Positions 9,439-18,046 of a stretch of DNA of 64,000 nucleotides are shown here, one piece after another. The notes beneath the pieces are model-generated. The model was not told the origin of the DNA and made no database searches. It was given only the letters and a program-made list of their open reading frames with translations. Every line of letters starts with the position of its first letter. The stretch's first letter is position 1. The DNA comes from Neorhizobium sp. JUb45 (GTDB lineage Bacteria > Pseudomonadota > Alphaproteobacteria > Rhizobiales > Rhizobiaceae), in assembly GCF_004343585.1 (NCBI RefSeq), contig NZ_SLYW01000001.1, positions 930,001 through 994,000 on the forward strand, in the 5' to 3' direction. The position numbers and the translations under genes are program-made.

Positions 9439-11220
9439 TTATCGGCGCCCGGCCGACTTTTCCGTGTCCGTCTGTTGCGGCGACAGGCGTCTTGCCACCA
9501 TCTCGGCGGGTTCGGGTCGGCCGAAATGATAGCCCTGGAAAAGGTCACAGCCGAGGCGGCGCAGGGCCTCGGCGTGTTGTTTGGTTTCGATACCCTCGGC
9601 GATGACGCCGACTTTCAGCGCCTGCGCGATCTGGATGATCGATTTCAGGATACGGCGCTGTTCGACGGAAACGACGACGTCCTTGACGAGATTGCGGTCG
9701 ATCTTCAGCCGATCCGGGCGGATTTTCACAAGGCCGAGCAGGGAGGCGTGGCCGGAGCCGAAATCGTCGATTTCGATATCGATGCCGAGCGTACGCAACG
9801 CCCGGATACGGTCGAGGATCTCGTCGGAGGATTCGTCGAGGAAGATGGTTTCGACCAGTTCGAACGCGATGCCGTGGAAATCCGCACGTCGCCGCTCCAG
9901 TTCGGCCAGCAGTTCGGCGTCGTGAAGCCGGGTTGCAGATACGTTGACGGCAATACGTGGTACGGAAAATCCTTCGGTCTGCCAGCGTTCACGGTCTTCC
10001 AGAACCCGGTCGAGAACAGTGGCGTCGATGCTGTTGGCAAGACCCGCCTCCTGCGCAATGGGCAGGAATTCGAAAGGTGACAATAGACCGCGTGTCGGAT
10101 GGTTCCAACGCACCAGCGCTTCCAGTCCGGTGATGGCACCGGTTCGGGCATCGATCTGGACTTGATAATGCGGCACGACTTCCCGCCGCTCCAGCCCGCC
10201 CTGAAGCTCTGCGGCCAAGGTGCGCCGGGCCAGAAGTTCGTCCTTGAGAGCGGGATCAAAAAACGCGATGCGGTTTCGGCCGAGCCGTTTCGCCTGATAA
10301 AGTGCAACATCGGATTCGGTGAGAAGGTTGGCGCCGGGGCGGGCGTCCAGCGTATAGCCGATGCCGATCGAGACGCCCGAACGCAAGATGTCGTTGCCAA
10401 AGGTAATTGGCTCTCCAAGTGCCTTCTGCATGCGTCTTGCGATCTGCTCAAGCTCCTGCGTCGTGGCGAAATCGGTCAGCACGATGACGAATTCATCACC
10501 GCCGGTGCGGGCCGCCACGGCATTGGCAGGCGCGGCACCGATGATGCGTGACGATGCCACGCGCAACACGTGGTCGCCGGCACCATGGCCGTGGCTGTCG
10601 TTGATCTGCTTGAAACGGTCGAGGTCCAGATGCAGCACGGCAAGCGACCGATAGCGGCCGTCTGCCTGCAAGGCGCGCAGTCGGGCGTCAAAGAAATTCC
10701 GATTTGGCAGGCCGGTCAGATAATCATGCTGGGCTGCGTGTTCGATCTCGGCATAGCTGTCGGCGAGTTCGCGGGCGCGCTCTTCCAACTGCACCTTCTG
10801 GCTTTGCAGCGCGTGGTGTAGCACGACATCGTCGGTCACATCCCATTCAGCGCCGATCACCGAGGGTTCGCCTTCGTCGGTGAGGTAATAATGGCCGCGT
10901 GATCGCAGGTGCCGGACCTCGCCGCCGGGCAGCACGATGCGGAACTGCGAGTCATAATGTCCGTGGCTGGCTATGGCTTTGTCGAAATCGGCGTTGGCGC
11001 GCAGCATGTCATCGGGATGAATGGCATTCTGCCATGCGTCTGCAGAGACCCGTCTTTCGGTGCGCCCGGTGCGATATATCCGGTGCATCTGGGCATCCCA
11101 TAGCAGTTCGTCGCGTGCGAGATTGTGCTCCCAGACGCCCATCTGAGATGCGTCGAGCGCAAGTTCAAGCCTGCGGAAGAGATCGCGATACTCGCGCGTT
11201 GTCGATGGAGATTTTGCCAC
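9439..11220 (-). CDS. PAS-GGDEF-EAL cyclic-di-GMP signalling protein
   Basis: A 593-residue protein with an N-terminal PAS sensor (ALDASQMGVWEHN to VIGAEWDVTDD), then GGDEF (residues about 150-310, intact RTGGDEFVI) and EAL (about 325-580). The EAL residues are present: EALVRW, the N of AVNVS, EIDDFGSGHA, RLKIDRN, AEGIET. The RxxD inhibitory site upstream of GGDEF is missing. I chose GTG 11220 because GAGGA sits five bases upstream; an in-frame ATG at 11298 lacks such a site. No membrane segment, so it is likely cytoplasmic. It could both make and degrade cyclic di-GMP. Confidence 0.88.
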   Translation of the reverse strand: MAKSPSTTREYRDLFRRLELALDASQMGVWEHNLARDELLWDAQMHRIYRTGRTERRVSADAWQNAIHPDDMLRANADFDKAIASHGHYDSQFRIVLPGGEVRHLRSRGHYYLTDEGEPSVIGAEWDVTDDVVLHHALQSQKVQLEERARELADSYAEIEHAAQHDYLTGLPNRNFFDARLRALQADGRYRSLAVLHLDLDRFKQINDSHGHGAGDHVLRVASSRIIGAAPANAVAARTGGDEFVIVLTDFATTQELEQIARRMQKALGEPITFGNDILRSGVSIGIGYTLDARPGANLLTESDVALYQAKRLGRNRIAFFDPALKDELLARRTLAAELQGGLERREVVPHYQVQIDARTGAITGLEALVRWNHPTRGLLSPFEFLPIAQEAGLANSIDATVLDRVLEDRERWQTEGFSVPRIAVNVSATRLHDAELLAELERRRADFHGIAFELVETIFLDESSDEILDRIRALRTLGIDIEIDDFGSGHASLLGLVKIRPDRLKIDRNLVKDVVVSVEQRRILKSIIQIAQALKVGVIAEGIETKQHAEALRRLGCDLFQGYHFGRPEPAEMVARRLSPQQTDTEKSAGRR

Positions 11221-11227
11221 TGCTGTC

Positions 11228-11240
11228 CTCGAATTTCGAG
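11228..11240. promoter_or_regulatory. Inverted repeat overlapping the ribosome site of the GGDEF-EAL gene
   Basis: CTCGAATTTCGAG is a perfect 13-base inverted repeat that abuts and partly overlaps the GAGGA ribosome site. It could be a repressor operator or a weak mRNA hairpin affecting translation. Seen directly; role unproven. Confidence 0.3.
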
Positions 11241-11378
11241 AATATAGTAGGGCTTGCTTATTAACGTAGTGTTTGTATCGGCAAAATCTTTCTATCACTC
11301 GGTTTTCCGTCTCTGCGGAACATCCTGCGGGCGTTCGCGGTTGGAAAAGGGATGCCAGGCAATTTTGAGGAGGCTGTC

Positions 11379-11621
11379 ATGCCGGGAACCAACGACATCG
11401 TCATGTTCGTCGCTTTTGATCGCAATGCGCGCGGCGAGACCATTCCGGCTTTTACGCCAAGGCAGGCAACGGACGAGGCTGAGGCAGTAAATGCCGTAGA
11501 AATACTGGGGGCTCGCCACGCCGGAGCCGTGGCATGGCGGCGGGAATCACTCCCGGCGATCGGCGAAATAGGCGAGCCTCGTATCATTGCCAAGCGCGGC
11601 GCCGTGGGTGATTTCGGCTGA
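11379..11621 (+). CDS. Small conserved hypothetical protein
   Basis: An 80-residue protein starting at ATG 11379 with GAGGAGG five bases upstream; an earlier in-frame ATG at 11352 has no such site. The sequence (VMFVAFDRNARGETIPAF, then HAGAVAWRRESLPAIGE) resembles a family of small rhizobial proteins with an AFD..G..VPAF start and a later HAGVIAWSRE..PAIGE stretch. No signal peptide or membrane segment. Function unknown. An overlapping antisense frame (11261-11719) is less protein-like. Confidence 0.65.
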   Translation: MPGTNDIVMFVAFDRNARGETIPAFTPRQATDEAEAVNAVEILGARHAGAVAWRRESLPAIGEIGEPRIIAKRGAVGDFG

Positions 11622-11814
11622 TTTTTACGCTTTATTGACCATGCTGACGCATTAGTTGGTGCTAAATGAGGCAATATCGTCTTTTGCGCTATGTCATCAA
11701 TTTTTGTGCTGGACTGCACGTTATGGCTGTGTTTACATCATCTCACTGAATTTGCATTGCGTTGATTTTCCCGCAGCGGATGCATCCACACGAAGCCCAG
11801 AACGAGAAACGGTA

Positions 11815-12678
11815 GTGCCTGATAAAGCCGGATTTCGACATTTATCCCTTCGTGTTCCCACGCACCTGAATACGGATTTGTCGTCCGTTTTCGGGCAGAG
11901 ACCGCTACGCTCCGATACCGTTCCGCGGCGAGCTGGCTTGTCCAGCGAAATCATAAAAGTGCTCCCCCGATTTGCGATGGCGTTCCAACCGATCGTGGAT
12001 ACGATGACGGGTGGCGTTTTTGCACAGGAAGCGCTTGCCCGCGGACGCGACGGCGAAGGTGCTGCCTCGGTCTTCGACAAGGTGCCGCAATCTGCGCTTC
12101 ACTTGTTTGAAGCCCTTTGCCGCCAGCGGGCGCTGGAAGCGGTCAAGGAAATCGGCCTCGACGATACGCGGATCAGTCTCAATGTTTCTCCCGAAGCGGT
12201 TCTCGATACCGAATTCGGAATTTGCGAGACCATCCGTGTGGCGCGCAGCCTTGGTCTGCATGAACGCCAATTGCTTCTGGAATTCACCGAGAAGGAAAAG
12301 GTCGGCGATATTCGCGCGATCCGCGACCTGATCGTGCCGTTCCGCAAGCGCGGCATGATGGTGGCGCTCGATGATTTCGGTGCCGGTTACAATGGCATCC
12401 AGACCTTGATGGAGCTGAAGCCCGATGTGGTAAAGTTCGACATGGGGCTGATCAACCGCATCGATACCTGCGAGATGCAGCAGACGCTGATCTCAAGTCT
12501 TGCGGAAGCCTGCAGCCGGCTCGACATCATCGTCGTGGCCGAGGGTGTTGAAACGCTGTCGCAGGCGCGCATGCTGCAATCCATCGGGATTGCGCTGATG
12601 CAGGGCTATCTTTTCGCCCGGCCGGCGGTCGGCCTGTTACCCACACCGGCTGCCGACATCATGGCGCGGCTGATGTGA
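11815..12678 (+). CDS. Stand-alone EAL-domain cyclic-di-GMP phosphodiesterase
   Basis: An EAL domain (MAFQPIVD to MQGYLFARP) with all expected catalytic residues: EALARG, SLNVSPEA, LLLEFTEKE, ALDDFGAGY, VVKFDM and VAEGVET. It should hydrolyse cyclic di-GMP. About 50 residues precede the domain. The start is uncertain: GTG 11815 (287 residues) is the choice here, while an in-frame TTG at 11656 would give 340. No transmembrane segment. Its last codons overlap the next gene by 4 bases (GTGA), so the two are translationally coupled, which suggests a shared process. Confidence 0.8.
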   Translation: MPDKAGFRHLSLRVPTHLNTDLSSVFGQRPLRSDTVPRRAGLSSEIIKVLPRFAMAFQPIVDTMTGGVFAQEALARGRDGEGAASVFDKVPQSALHLFEALCRQRALEAVKEIGLDDTRISLNVSPEAVLDTEFGICETIRVARSLGLHERQLLLEFTEKEKVGDIRAIRDLIVPFRKRGMMVALDDFGAGYNGIQTLMELKPDVVKFDMGLINRIDTCEMQQTLISSLAEACSRLDIIVVAEGVETLSQARMLQSIGIALMQGYLFARPAVGLLPTPAADIMARLM

Positions 12679-14426
12679 CGGTAGACGCGGTTCAGGACGG
12701 GCAGGCAAGGCTGACGCTTTCCGGAATGCTCGATCTGGCCCGACCCGCCGTGTTGCAGCAATGCCGTGCGCTTGCGCAGCCATATCCGCGTTTCTGCCTT
12801 TTCTTCGCCTTTACCGACGGCAACCAACGCGCCGGTGTCGTGCACGTCACCGGCGGCGAATTCGACGCCGTTTGGCGACAAGGGGCGGATCTGATTCGTG
12901 GGCTGACCGGTGAGGCCGGGGGCCAAGCCGCCGGCTGGCTGCGTGTCGATTGGGTCGATTCGGTGGAGGCGACCCACTGGGCGCGGCTTCAATCGGCGCT
13001 CGGTGATACCAAGCGCAACTATTTCCGTTATGGCATCGCTTTCGATCCGGACTTTCGGCATGCGCTCACGGAGCAGGAGTTGAACGCCAATGCCGTGCTT
13101 TATGCCGGCAGTACGGTTACGAACGCCCGGTTCAATCCCGACAATCTGGCCATTTACGGGCGCCTGCGGTTTGGCGCGGAACCGGCGCTTCCGGCGGACG
13201 ATGCCGAGGTGCTGGTGTTTTCCACCTCCGCAATATTCTGCGACGGCGAGGAACTCCATGCCCTGCATAGCCGTGGTCTGGAAACCGGGCGACGCGTCGT
13301 TGGGGCGCTTGATGCTCCAATAGTCAAAGGGATGATCCGATCGGGGTCGGATTTTCTGGCACGCCAGGTGGGTGGCGATGGCCGCTTCGTTTATGGCTAT
13401 CATCCGTGTTTCGACCGGCAGATCGCCGCCTACAACACGCTTCGCCATGCCAGCACGACCTATTCCATGGTCGAGGCGTTCGAGGTGACGCGGGATCCCG
13501 GACTTAAGGTGGCGATTGAAAGATCGCTCTCGCATCTGACGGGGCAGATGATCCGCAGCGTAACTCTTGACGACGGGCGGGAGGGGGCTTTCCTTGTCGA
13601 TACCGGCGGCGAAATCAAGCTCGGCGGCAATGCTGTGGCCATTCTGGCGCTGGTTAAACATTGCGAGGTGACCGGCGATCGCCGGCACTGGCAGCTGATG
13701 GAGAAGCTGGCGATCGGCATTTCTGCCATGCAGGACACGGCCTCGGGCGGTTTCGTGCATGTGCTGGATTTTCCGGGGCTAAAGGTCAAGCAGGCTTTCC
13801 GCACGATCTATTACGACGGCGAGGCGGCTTTCGGCCTGATGCGGCTTTACGGCCTGACGCGAGATCCGCGCTGGCTTGCCATTGTCGAGCGGGCATTCGA
13901 TTATTTCATCCGCGAGGAACACTGGCGTCACCACGACCATTGGCTGGGTTATTGCGTCAACGAGTTGACGCGCTACCGGCCGGAAGAGCGCTATTTCCGT
14001 TTCGGCCTGCAGAATGTCGCCGGTTATCTCGATTTCGTCACCGAGCGTATCACCACCTTTCCGACGCTTCTGGAAATTATGATGGCGGCGCGCGACATGC
14101 TGGTGCGCATGCGGGCGATGCCCGATCTGCATCATCTTTTCGGCAGTATCGACCTCGAAAAATTCGAGCGGGCGCTGGAGGCGCGCGCACGCCATCTGCT
14201 CAACGGCTTTTTCTGGCCGGAAATGGCGATGTTCTTCGGCAACCCGGCGCGCATTGCCGGTTCCTTTTTCATCCGCCATCAGGCCTTTCGGGTGCGGATT
14301 GACGATGTCGAGCATTACCTGTCGGGATATGTCGCCTATCTGCGGCATCTCGCCAGCAGTGAGGAATTTCACGATCTCGTCGTCGCGCATGGCAGAGCGC
14401 GCATATCGGCGGGACAAGGCGTCTGA
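12675..14426 (+). CDS. Unrecognised 583-residue protein, possible alpha-toroid fold
   Basis: Starts at GTG 12675, overlapping the EAL stop. Residues 1-215 form a mixed region (LTLSGMLDLARPAVLQQC, then FFAFTDGNQRAGVVHVTGG). Residues 215-583 consist of repeated helical hairpins with aromatic/acidic motifs (YGYHPCFDRQIAAYNTLRH, RTIYYDGEAAFGLMRLYGL, HHDHWLGYCVNELTRY). This pattern recalls (alpha/alpha)6-barrel enzymes of sugar or polysaccharide metabolism. No signal peptide or membrane segment. The family could not be named with confidence. Context (coupled to an EAL enzyme and convergent with a type I secretion system) suggests surface polymer or adhesin biology, by inference. Confidence 0.7.
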   Translation: MTVDAVQDGQARLTLSGMLDLARPAVLQQCRALAQPYPRFCLFFAFTDGNQRAGVVHVTGGEFDAVWRQGADLIRGLTGEAGGQAAGWLRVDWVDSVEATHWARLQSALGDTKRNYFRYGIAFDPDFRHALTEQELNANAVLYAGSTVTNARFNPDNLAIYGRLRFGAEPALPADDAEVLVFSTSAIFCDGEELHALHSRGLETGRRVVGALDAPIVKGMIRSGSDFLARQVGGDGRFVYGYHPCFDRQIAAYNTLRHASTTYSMVEAFEVTRDPGLKVAIERSLSHLTGQMIRSVTLDDGREGAFLVDTGGEIKLGGNAVAILALVKHCEVTGDRRHWQLMEKLAIGISAMQDTASGGFVHVLDFPGLKVKQAFRTIYYDGEAAFGLMRLYGLTRDPRWLAIVERAFDYFIREEHWRHHDHWLGYCVNELTRYRPEERYFRFGLQNVAGYLDFVTERITTFPTLLEIMMAARDMLVRMRAMPDLHHLFGSIDLEKFERALEARARHLLNGFFWPEMAMFFGNPARIAGSFFIRHQAFRVRIDDVEHYLSGYVAYLRHLASSEEFHDLVVAHGRARISAGQGV

Positions 14427-14442
14427 TTGGCTCAGCCGTGGC

Positions 14443-15666
14443 TTACCGTTCGCGCAGCGCTTCGCTCGCCTTGTTGAACGGCTTTACCAGATAATCGAAC
14501 ACTGTCTTGGCGCCGGTATGGATGTCGACCGTTGCCACCATGCCCGGCACGATGGGAAAACGTTTTCCCGTGGCGTTGATCAGGGCATCGGCATCGGTCT
14601 GGATGAAGACGCGGTAATAATAGACTTCCGGGTCGGCCTCATCGCGCATCGTATCGGGCGAAATGGTGGTGACCTTGCCTTTCAGGTCGCCGTAGACGGC
14701 ATAGTCATAAGCGGTGATCTTGACGCTGGCATCCTGATCCGGGTGGATGAAGGCAATATCGCGCGGGGCGATACGGGCTTCGATCAGCAGCTTGTCGTCG
14801 AGCGGCACGATCGCCATCAGCTTGCCATTGGGTGGAATGACGCCGCCGATGGTGGAGACCTCGATGTCCTTGACGATACCGCGCACCGGCGAGCGCAGGG
14901 TTAGGCGGGTGAGCGCATCCCGTTGGCCACGAATGACCGAGGAGAGCGATTCCACCTCGGCGCTGGCCTTTGCCAGTTCCTCGCGCGCCTGCACCACATA
15001 TTGGGCTTTCGTGTCGACCTTTTTCATCTCCAGTTCGACGACCTGCCGTTTCAGCCGCAGAACCTCGACATTGCTGGCGGCGCCCATGGCGATCAGGCCG
15101 GTATTGATCGACAGTTCGTCATTCAGCAGGACGAGCGATTCCGCGATCCATTTCTCCGTCTGCTCGACGCTTTCGCGACGGGCATTGTAGAGATCGGTTT
15201 CAGCCCGGATGAGGTCGGGAAAACTGTCCAGTTCCGCCGGGAAGGTCAGGGCGGTCTGGTTGACCTCCGCACGCAGGCGGGCGCTGCTTGCAAGGGCCGC
15301 GCGGTATTTGGCAGCACTTTCGCCGACTTCTGATTCCGTAACCGTCGGATCGAGGCGGGCAATGACCTGACCCGGCCAGACGACCATGTCCTGACGTACG
15401 TTGAGTTCCGCGAGAATGCCGCCTTCGAGAGACTGGATGACCTGTTCGCGGCTGGTCGGCACCACGCGGCCGGTGCCGCTGGAGACCTCGTCGAGCATGG
15501 CAAAATAAGCCCAGACGCCGGCCGCGATGACGAGCACGAAGGCCAGCACGATGATACGCGTGGAGCGGACGAGGCGGGCATCATCCGCTTCCCCGTAGAT
15601 CCATGAGCGTTCCTCTTCACCGCCATGCCGGTGAATGGTCACGCCATCTCGTTTTTCATGTTTCAT
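14443..15666 (-). CDS. Type I secretion membrane-fusion protein (HlyD family)
   Basis: A 407-residue adaptor linking the ABC exporter to TolC. A short cytoplasmic tail is followed by one membrane segment (about residues 35-55, IIVLAFVLVIAAGVWAYF). Next come a lipoyl-like half (SGTGRVVPTSREQVIQSLEGG), a coiled-coil hairpin, and the closing lipoyl half (LRSPVRGIVKDIEVSTIGG). The C-terminus (PGMVATVDIHTG) is typical of the family. It is the last gene of the operon and overlaps the exporter gene by 11 bases. It converges on the 12675-14426 gene with a 16-bp gap. Confidence 0.9.
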   Translation of the reverse strand: MKHEKRDGVTIHRHGGEEERSWIYGEADDARLVRSTRIIVLAFVLVIAAGVWAYFAMLDEVSSGTGRVVPTSREQVIQSLEGGILAELNVRQDMVVWPGQVIARLDPTVTESEVGESAAKYRAALASSARLRAEVNQTALTFPAELDSFPDLIRAETDLYNARRESVEQTEKWIAESLVLLNDELSINTGLIAMGAASNVEVLRLKRQVVELEMKKVDTKAQYVVQAREELAKASAEVESLSSVIRGQRDALTRLTLRSPVRGIVKDIEVSTIGGVIPPNGKLMAIVPLDDKLLIEARIAPRDIAFIHPDQDASVKITAYDYAVYGDLKGKVTTISPDTMRDEADPEVYYYRVFIQTDADALINATGKRFPIVPGMVATVDIHTGAKTVFDYLVKPFNKASEALRER

Positions 15667-18046
15667 GCCGTGGCTTTCGCATGCGCCTGGTTTTGGTCGT
15701 CTGAGGTTTGGCGGCGGTCGGTGTCGCTTCCTGCTCGACTTTTGCTGCCGTCGTTTGCTGGAGTTCTGCTGTCTCTTTCGTGATGGTGGCGACCGGCGGA
15801 GCAGGCGTAGCTGACGGCTGTGCCGGTTTGATCACGGCCGGCTGCGCCACCGGCGGCGTACCGGCCAGCCGGCGCATGGCGTTATCCTTGCTGTCGTCGA
15901 GGGCAATCGCGCCGTTTTCGACGACGATGATGCGGCCGGCCATTTCCAGTACGCGCATCCGGTGGGTGGCAATCACCACCGTGCGGCCATGACTCCATTC
16001 GCCGAACTGGCGGATGAAATTGCGCTCCGTCGCCTCGTCGATCGAGGCCGTGGGTTCATCGAGCAGGATGACGGAAGGCTGGCGGATGATCAGGCGGGCG
16101 AGCAGAAGCGCCTGCCGCTGGCCGCCCGAGAGGCCGATTCCGCCTTCGAGCAGCACATGTTCCAGACCTTTCGGCAGCTTGCGGATGAACTCGTCGGCGC
16201 CAACCATGTTCAGTGCGCCGAGTATCTCGTCGGCCGAGGCGTGTGGTGCGCCGAGCGTGATATTTTCGCGGATCGTGCCGTAGAACAGCCGCGAGTTCTG
16301 GGTGAGCAGGCCGACATCGCGGCGCACGTCGGCAGGGTCGATCTGCGGCAGCGATACGGATTCGAGCAGCACTTGGCCGGCAGAGGCTTCGAGCAGGCCG
16401 GAAAGCGCTTGCAGAAGCGTGGATTTGCCGGCGCCGTTCTTGCCGAGCACGGCGATATGCTCGCCCGGCCGGATGGACAGATCCCGCACCGAAAGGGCAG
16501 GGACGCCGGCTTCCGGGCTGTAACGGAAAACGGCCGACTTGAGGCGATAATCGCCACGAATGCGGGTGAGATGCACACGCGATTCTTCATCCGGGTGATC
16601 GACCGGCAGGCGCATCAGCTCGTTGAGGCTGTGCATTGCCACCTTGGCATGCTGCAGGCGGGTCAACACCTGGGCGATCTGCGCCATCGGCGCGATCATC
16701 CGCGAGCCGAGCATGGATGCGCCGACAAGCGCGCCGGTCGTCATGTCGCCGGCGATCACCATCGGTGCGCCGACAAAGATGATCACCGCATAAACGCCGG
16801 TCTGGACGCTGCCGGTCCAGGTGTTGAGCGTGTTGGCGATATCGCGCGAGCGGATCTGTGCCTCGCCGGTGACGAGGTTGAAGTGGTTCCATTGCTGCTG
16901 GAAACGCTCTTCCGCCTGCAGTGTCTTTATATCCTCGATACCCTGTACGGCCTCGACCAGCATGGCGTTGCGAAGAGAGGCTTCGCGCATGGCTTCGCTG
17001 GCATGGATGCGGATCTTTCGCTGCGCAAGAATGCCGGGAATGAGCATGGCGAAGATTGCAGCGATCGGCACCAGCACGATGATGCCGCCGATAAACCAGA
17101 ACAGAACAAGGAAAAGCAGCACGAAGGGCAGATCGGCAACGGCAGTGACCGTGGTGGAGGTCAAAAGCTCTCGCACCTGTTCGAGATCACGCAACTGCGC
17201 GATGAACGTGCCGGTGGAGGCGGGGCGGGCGCTGTTCTTGACCCGCAGGGCATGGCCGAAAACAGTGTCCGACATGCGCAGGTCGGCGCGTTTGCCGAGC
17301 AGATCGACAACGCCCGTTCGCAGGCGACGCATGAGGAAATCGAAGCCAATGGCAAGCATGACGCCGCTGAACAGCACGTACAGTGTCGGATAGGATTGCG
17401 CCGGCACGACGCGGTCATAGACCTGCATGGAAAACAGGATGCCGGTCATGCCCAGAACGTTGGCGACGAAGGATGCCAGCATCACATGGCCATAAGGCCG
17501 CAGGTCACGCAGAACGATGCGGCGCAGCCAATTCTTCTGGTAGGGTTTGATATAGGCATCGACACGCTGGTCGGGCACGGCGCGGGCCGGACGCGGAATG
17601 AGCAGCCTGTCGACATTGTCCTTCAGTGTTTCCAGCGGAACCGGGGTTTCCAGCCCGCGATCACCACTGAAGGCAAAGCTTGCGAACTCCTTGCCGAGTG
17701 CCGTCAGGACGCCGATCCTGCCATCGGAAAGCTGCAGCACGACCGGCAGGTTCCAGCTTGAAAGCCCGGTCGAGCCGGCATTGCCGAACTTGACCTGCAG
17801 GCCCATCTGGCGGGCGATGCTGCGGATCATTTCCGGCTCGTCGCTGAGTTCGTCCCATTCGGCGGCGTGGCGAACGCGTTCGACGGATGTGGGCATACGG
17901 TAATGCTGGGCGACGTGCTGCAGGGCTTCGAGCCAAGGTTCGAAATGCAGGCTGCCCAGCGATTTCAGCGCGTCAGCCTCCCGTCCGTCTGCGACTTTTT
18001 CCGCCGGAGCATCGGAATGCTGTGGCGATGCCTGCGTATTTCTCAC
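15656..18046 (-). CDS. Type I secretion ABC exporter, LapB-like, with degenerate peptidase-like domain
   Basis: A 796-residue fused exporter. Residues about 30-155 resemble a C39 peptidase fold but lack the catalytic cysteine (PWLEALQHVAQHY), as in LapB/HlyB-type exporters. The membrane domain spans about 175-470. The ATPase has Walker A LGKNGAGKSTLL, signature LSGGQRQALLLARL and Walker B VILLDEPTASID. A 65-residue Pro/Ala/Thr-rich basic tail follows. GTG 18046 overlaps the upstream stop and has GGAG seven bases before it. Exporters of this class move large RTX adhesins or toxins to the surface. Confidence 0.9.
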   Translation of the reverse strand: MRNTQASPQHSDAPAEKVADGREADALKSLGSLHFEPWLEALQHVAQHYRMPTSVERVRHAAEWDELSDEPEMIRSIARQMGLQVKFGNAGSTGLSSWNLPVVLQLSDGRIGVLTALGKEFASFAFSGDRGLETPVPLETLKDNVDRLLIPRPARAVPDQRVDAYIKPYQKNWLRRIVLRDLRPYGHVMLASFVANVLGMTGILFSMQVYDRVVPAQSYPTLYVLFSGVMLAIGFDFLMRRLRTGVVDLLGKRADLRMSDTVFGHALRVKNSARPASTGTFIAQLRDLEQVRELLTSTTVTAVADLPFVLLFLVLFWFIGGIIVLVPIAAIFAMLIPGILAQRKIRIHASEAMREASLRNAMLVEAVQGIEDIKTLQAEERFQQQWNHFNLVTGEAQIRSRDIANTLNTWTGSVQTGVYAVIIFVGAPMVIAGDMTTGALVGASMLGSRMIAPMAQIAQVLTRLQHAKVAMHSLNELMRLPVDHPDEESRVHLTRIRGDYRLKSAVFRYSPEAGVPALSVRDLSIRPGEHIAVLGKNGAGKSTLLQALSGLLEASAGQVLLESVSLPQIDPADVRRDVGLLTQNSRLFYGTIRENITLGAPHASADEILGALNMVGADEFIRKLPKGLEHVLLEGGIGLSGGQRQALLLARLIIRQPSVILLDEPTASIDEATERNFIRQFGEWSHGRTVVIATHRMRVLEMAGRIIVVENGAIALDDSKDNAMRRLAGTPPVAQPAVIKPAQPSATPAPPVATITKETAELQQTTAAKVEQEATPTAAKPQTTKTRRMRKPRHET

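Noticed and set aside
11261..11719. 152-codon minus-strand frame opposite the 80-residue protein
   Set aside because: The plus-strand frame has a strong ribosome site and family-like sequence; the antisense one has neither.
15962..17761. 599-codon plus-strand frame opposite the type I exporter
   Set aside because: Composition is His/Asp/Gln-rich without motifs; the exporter motifs on the minus strand are clear.
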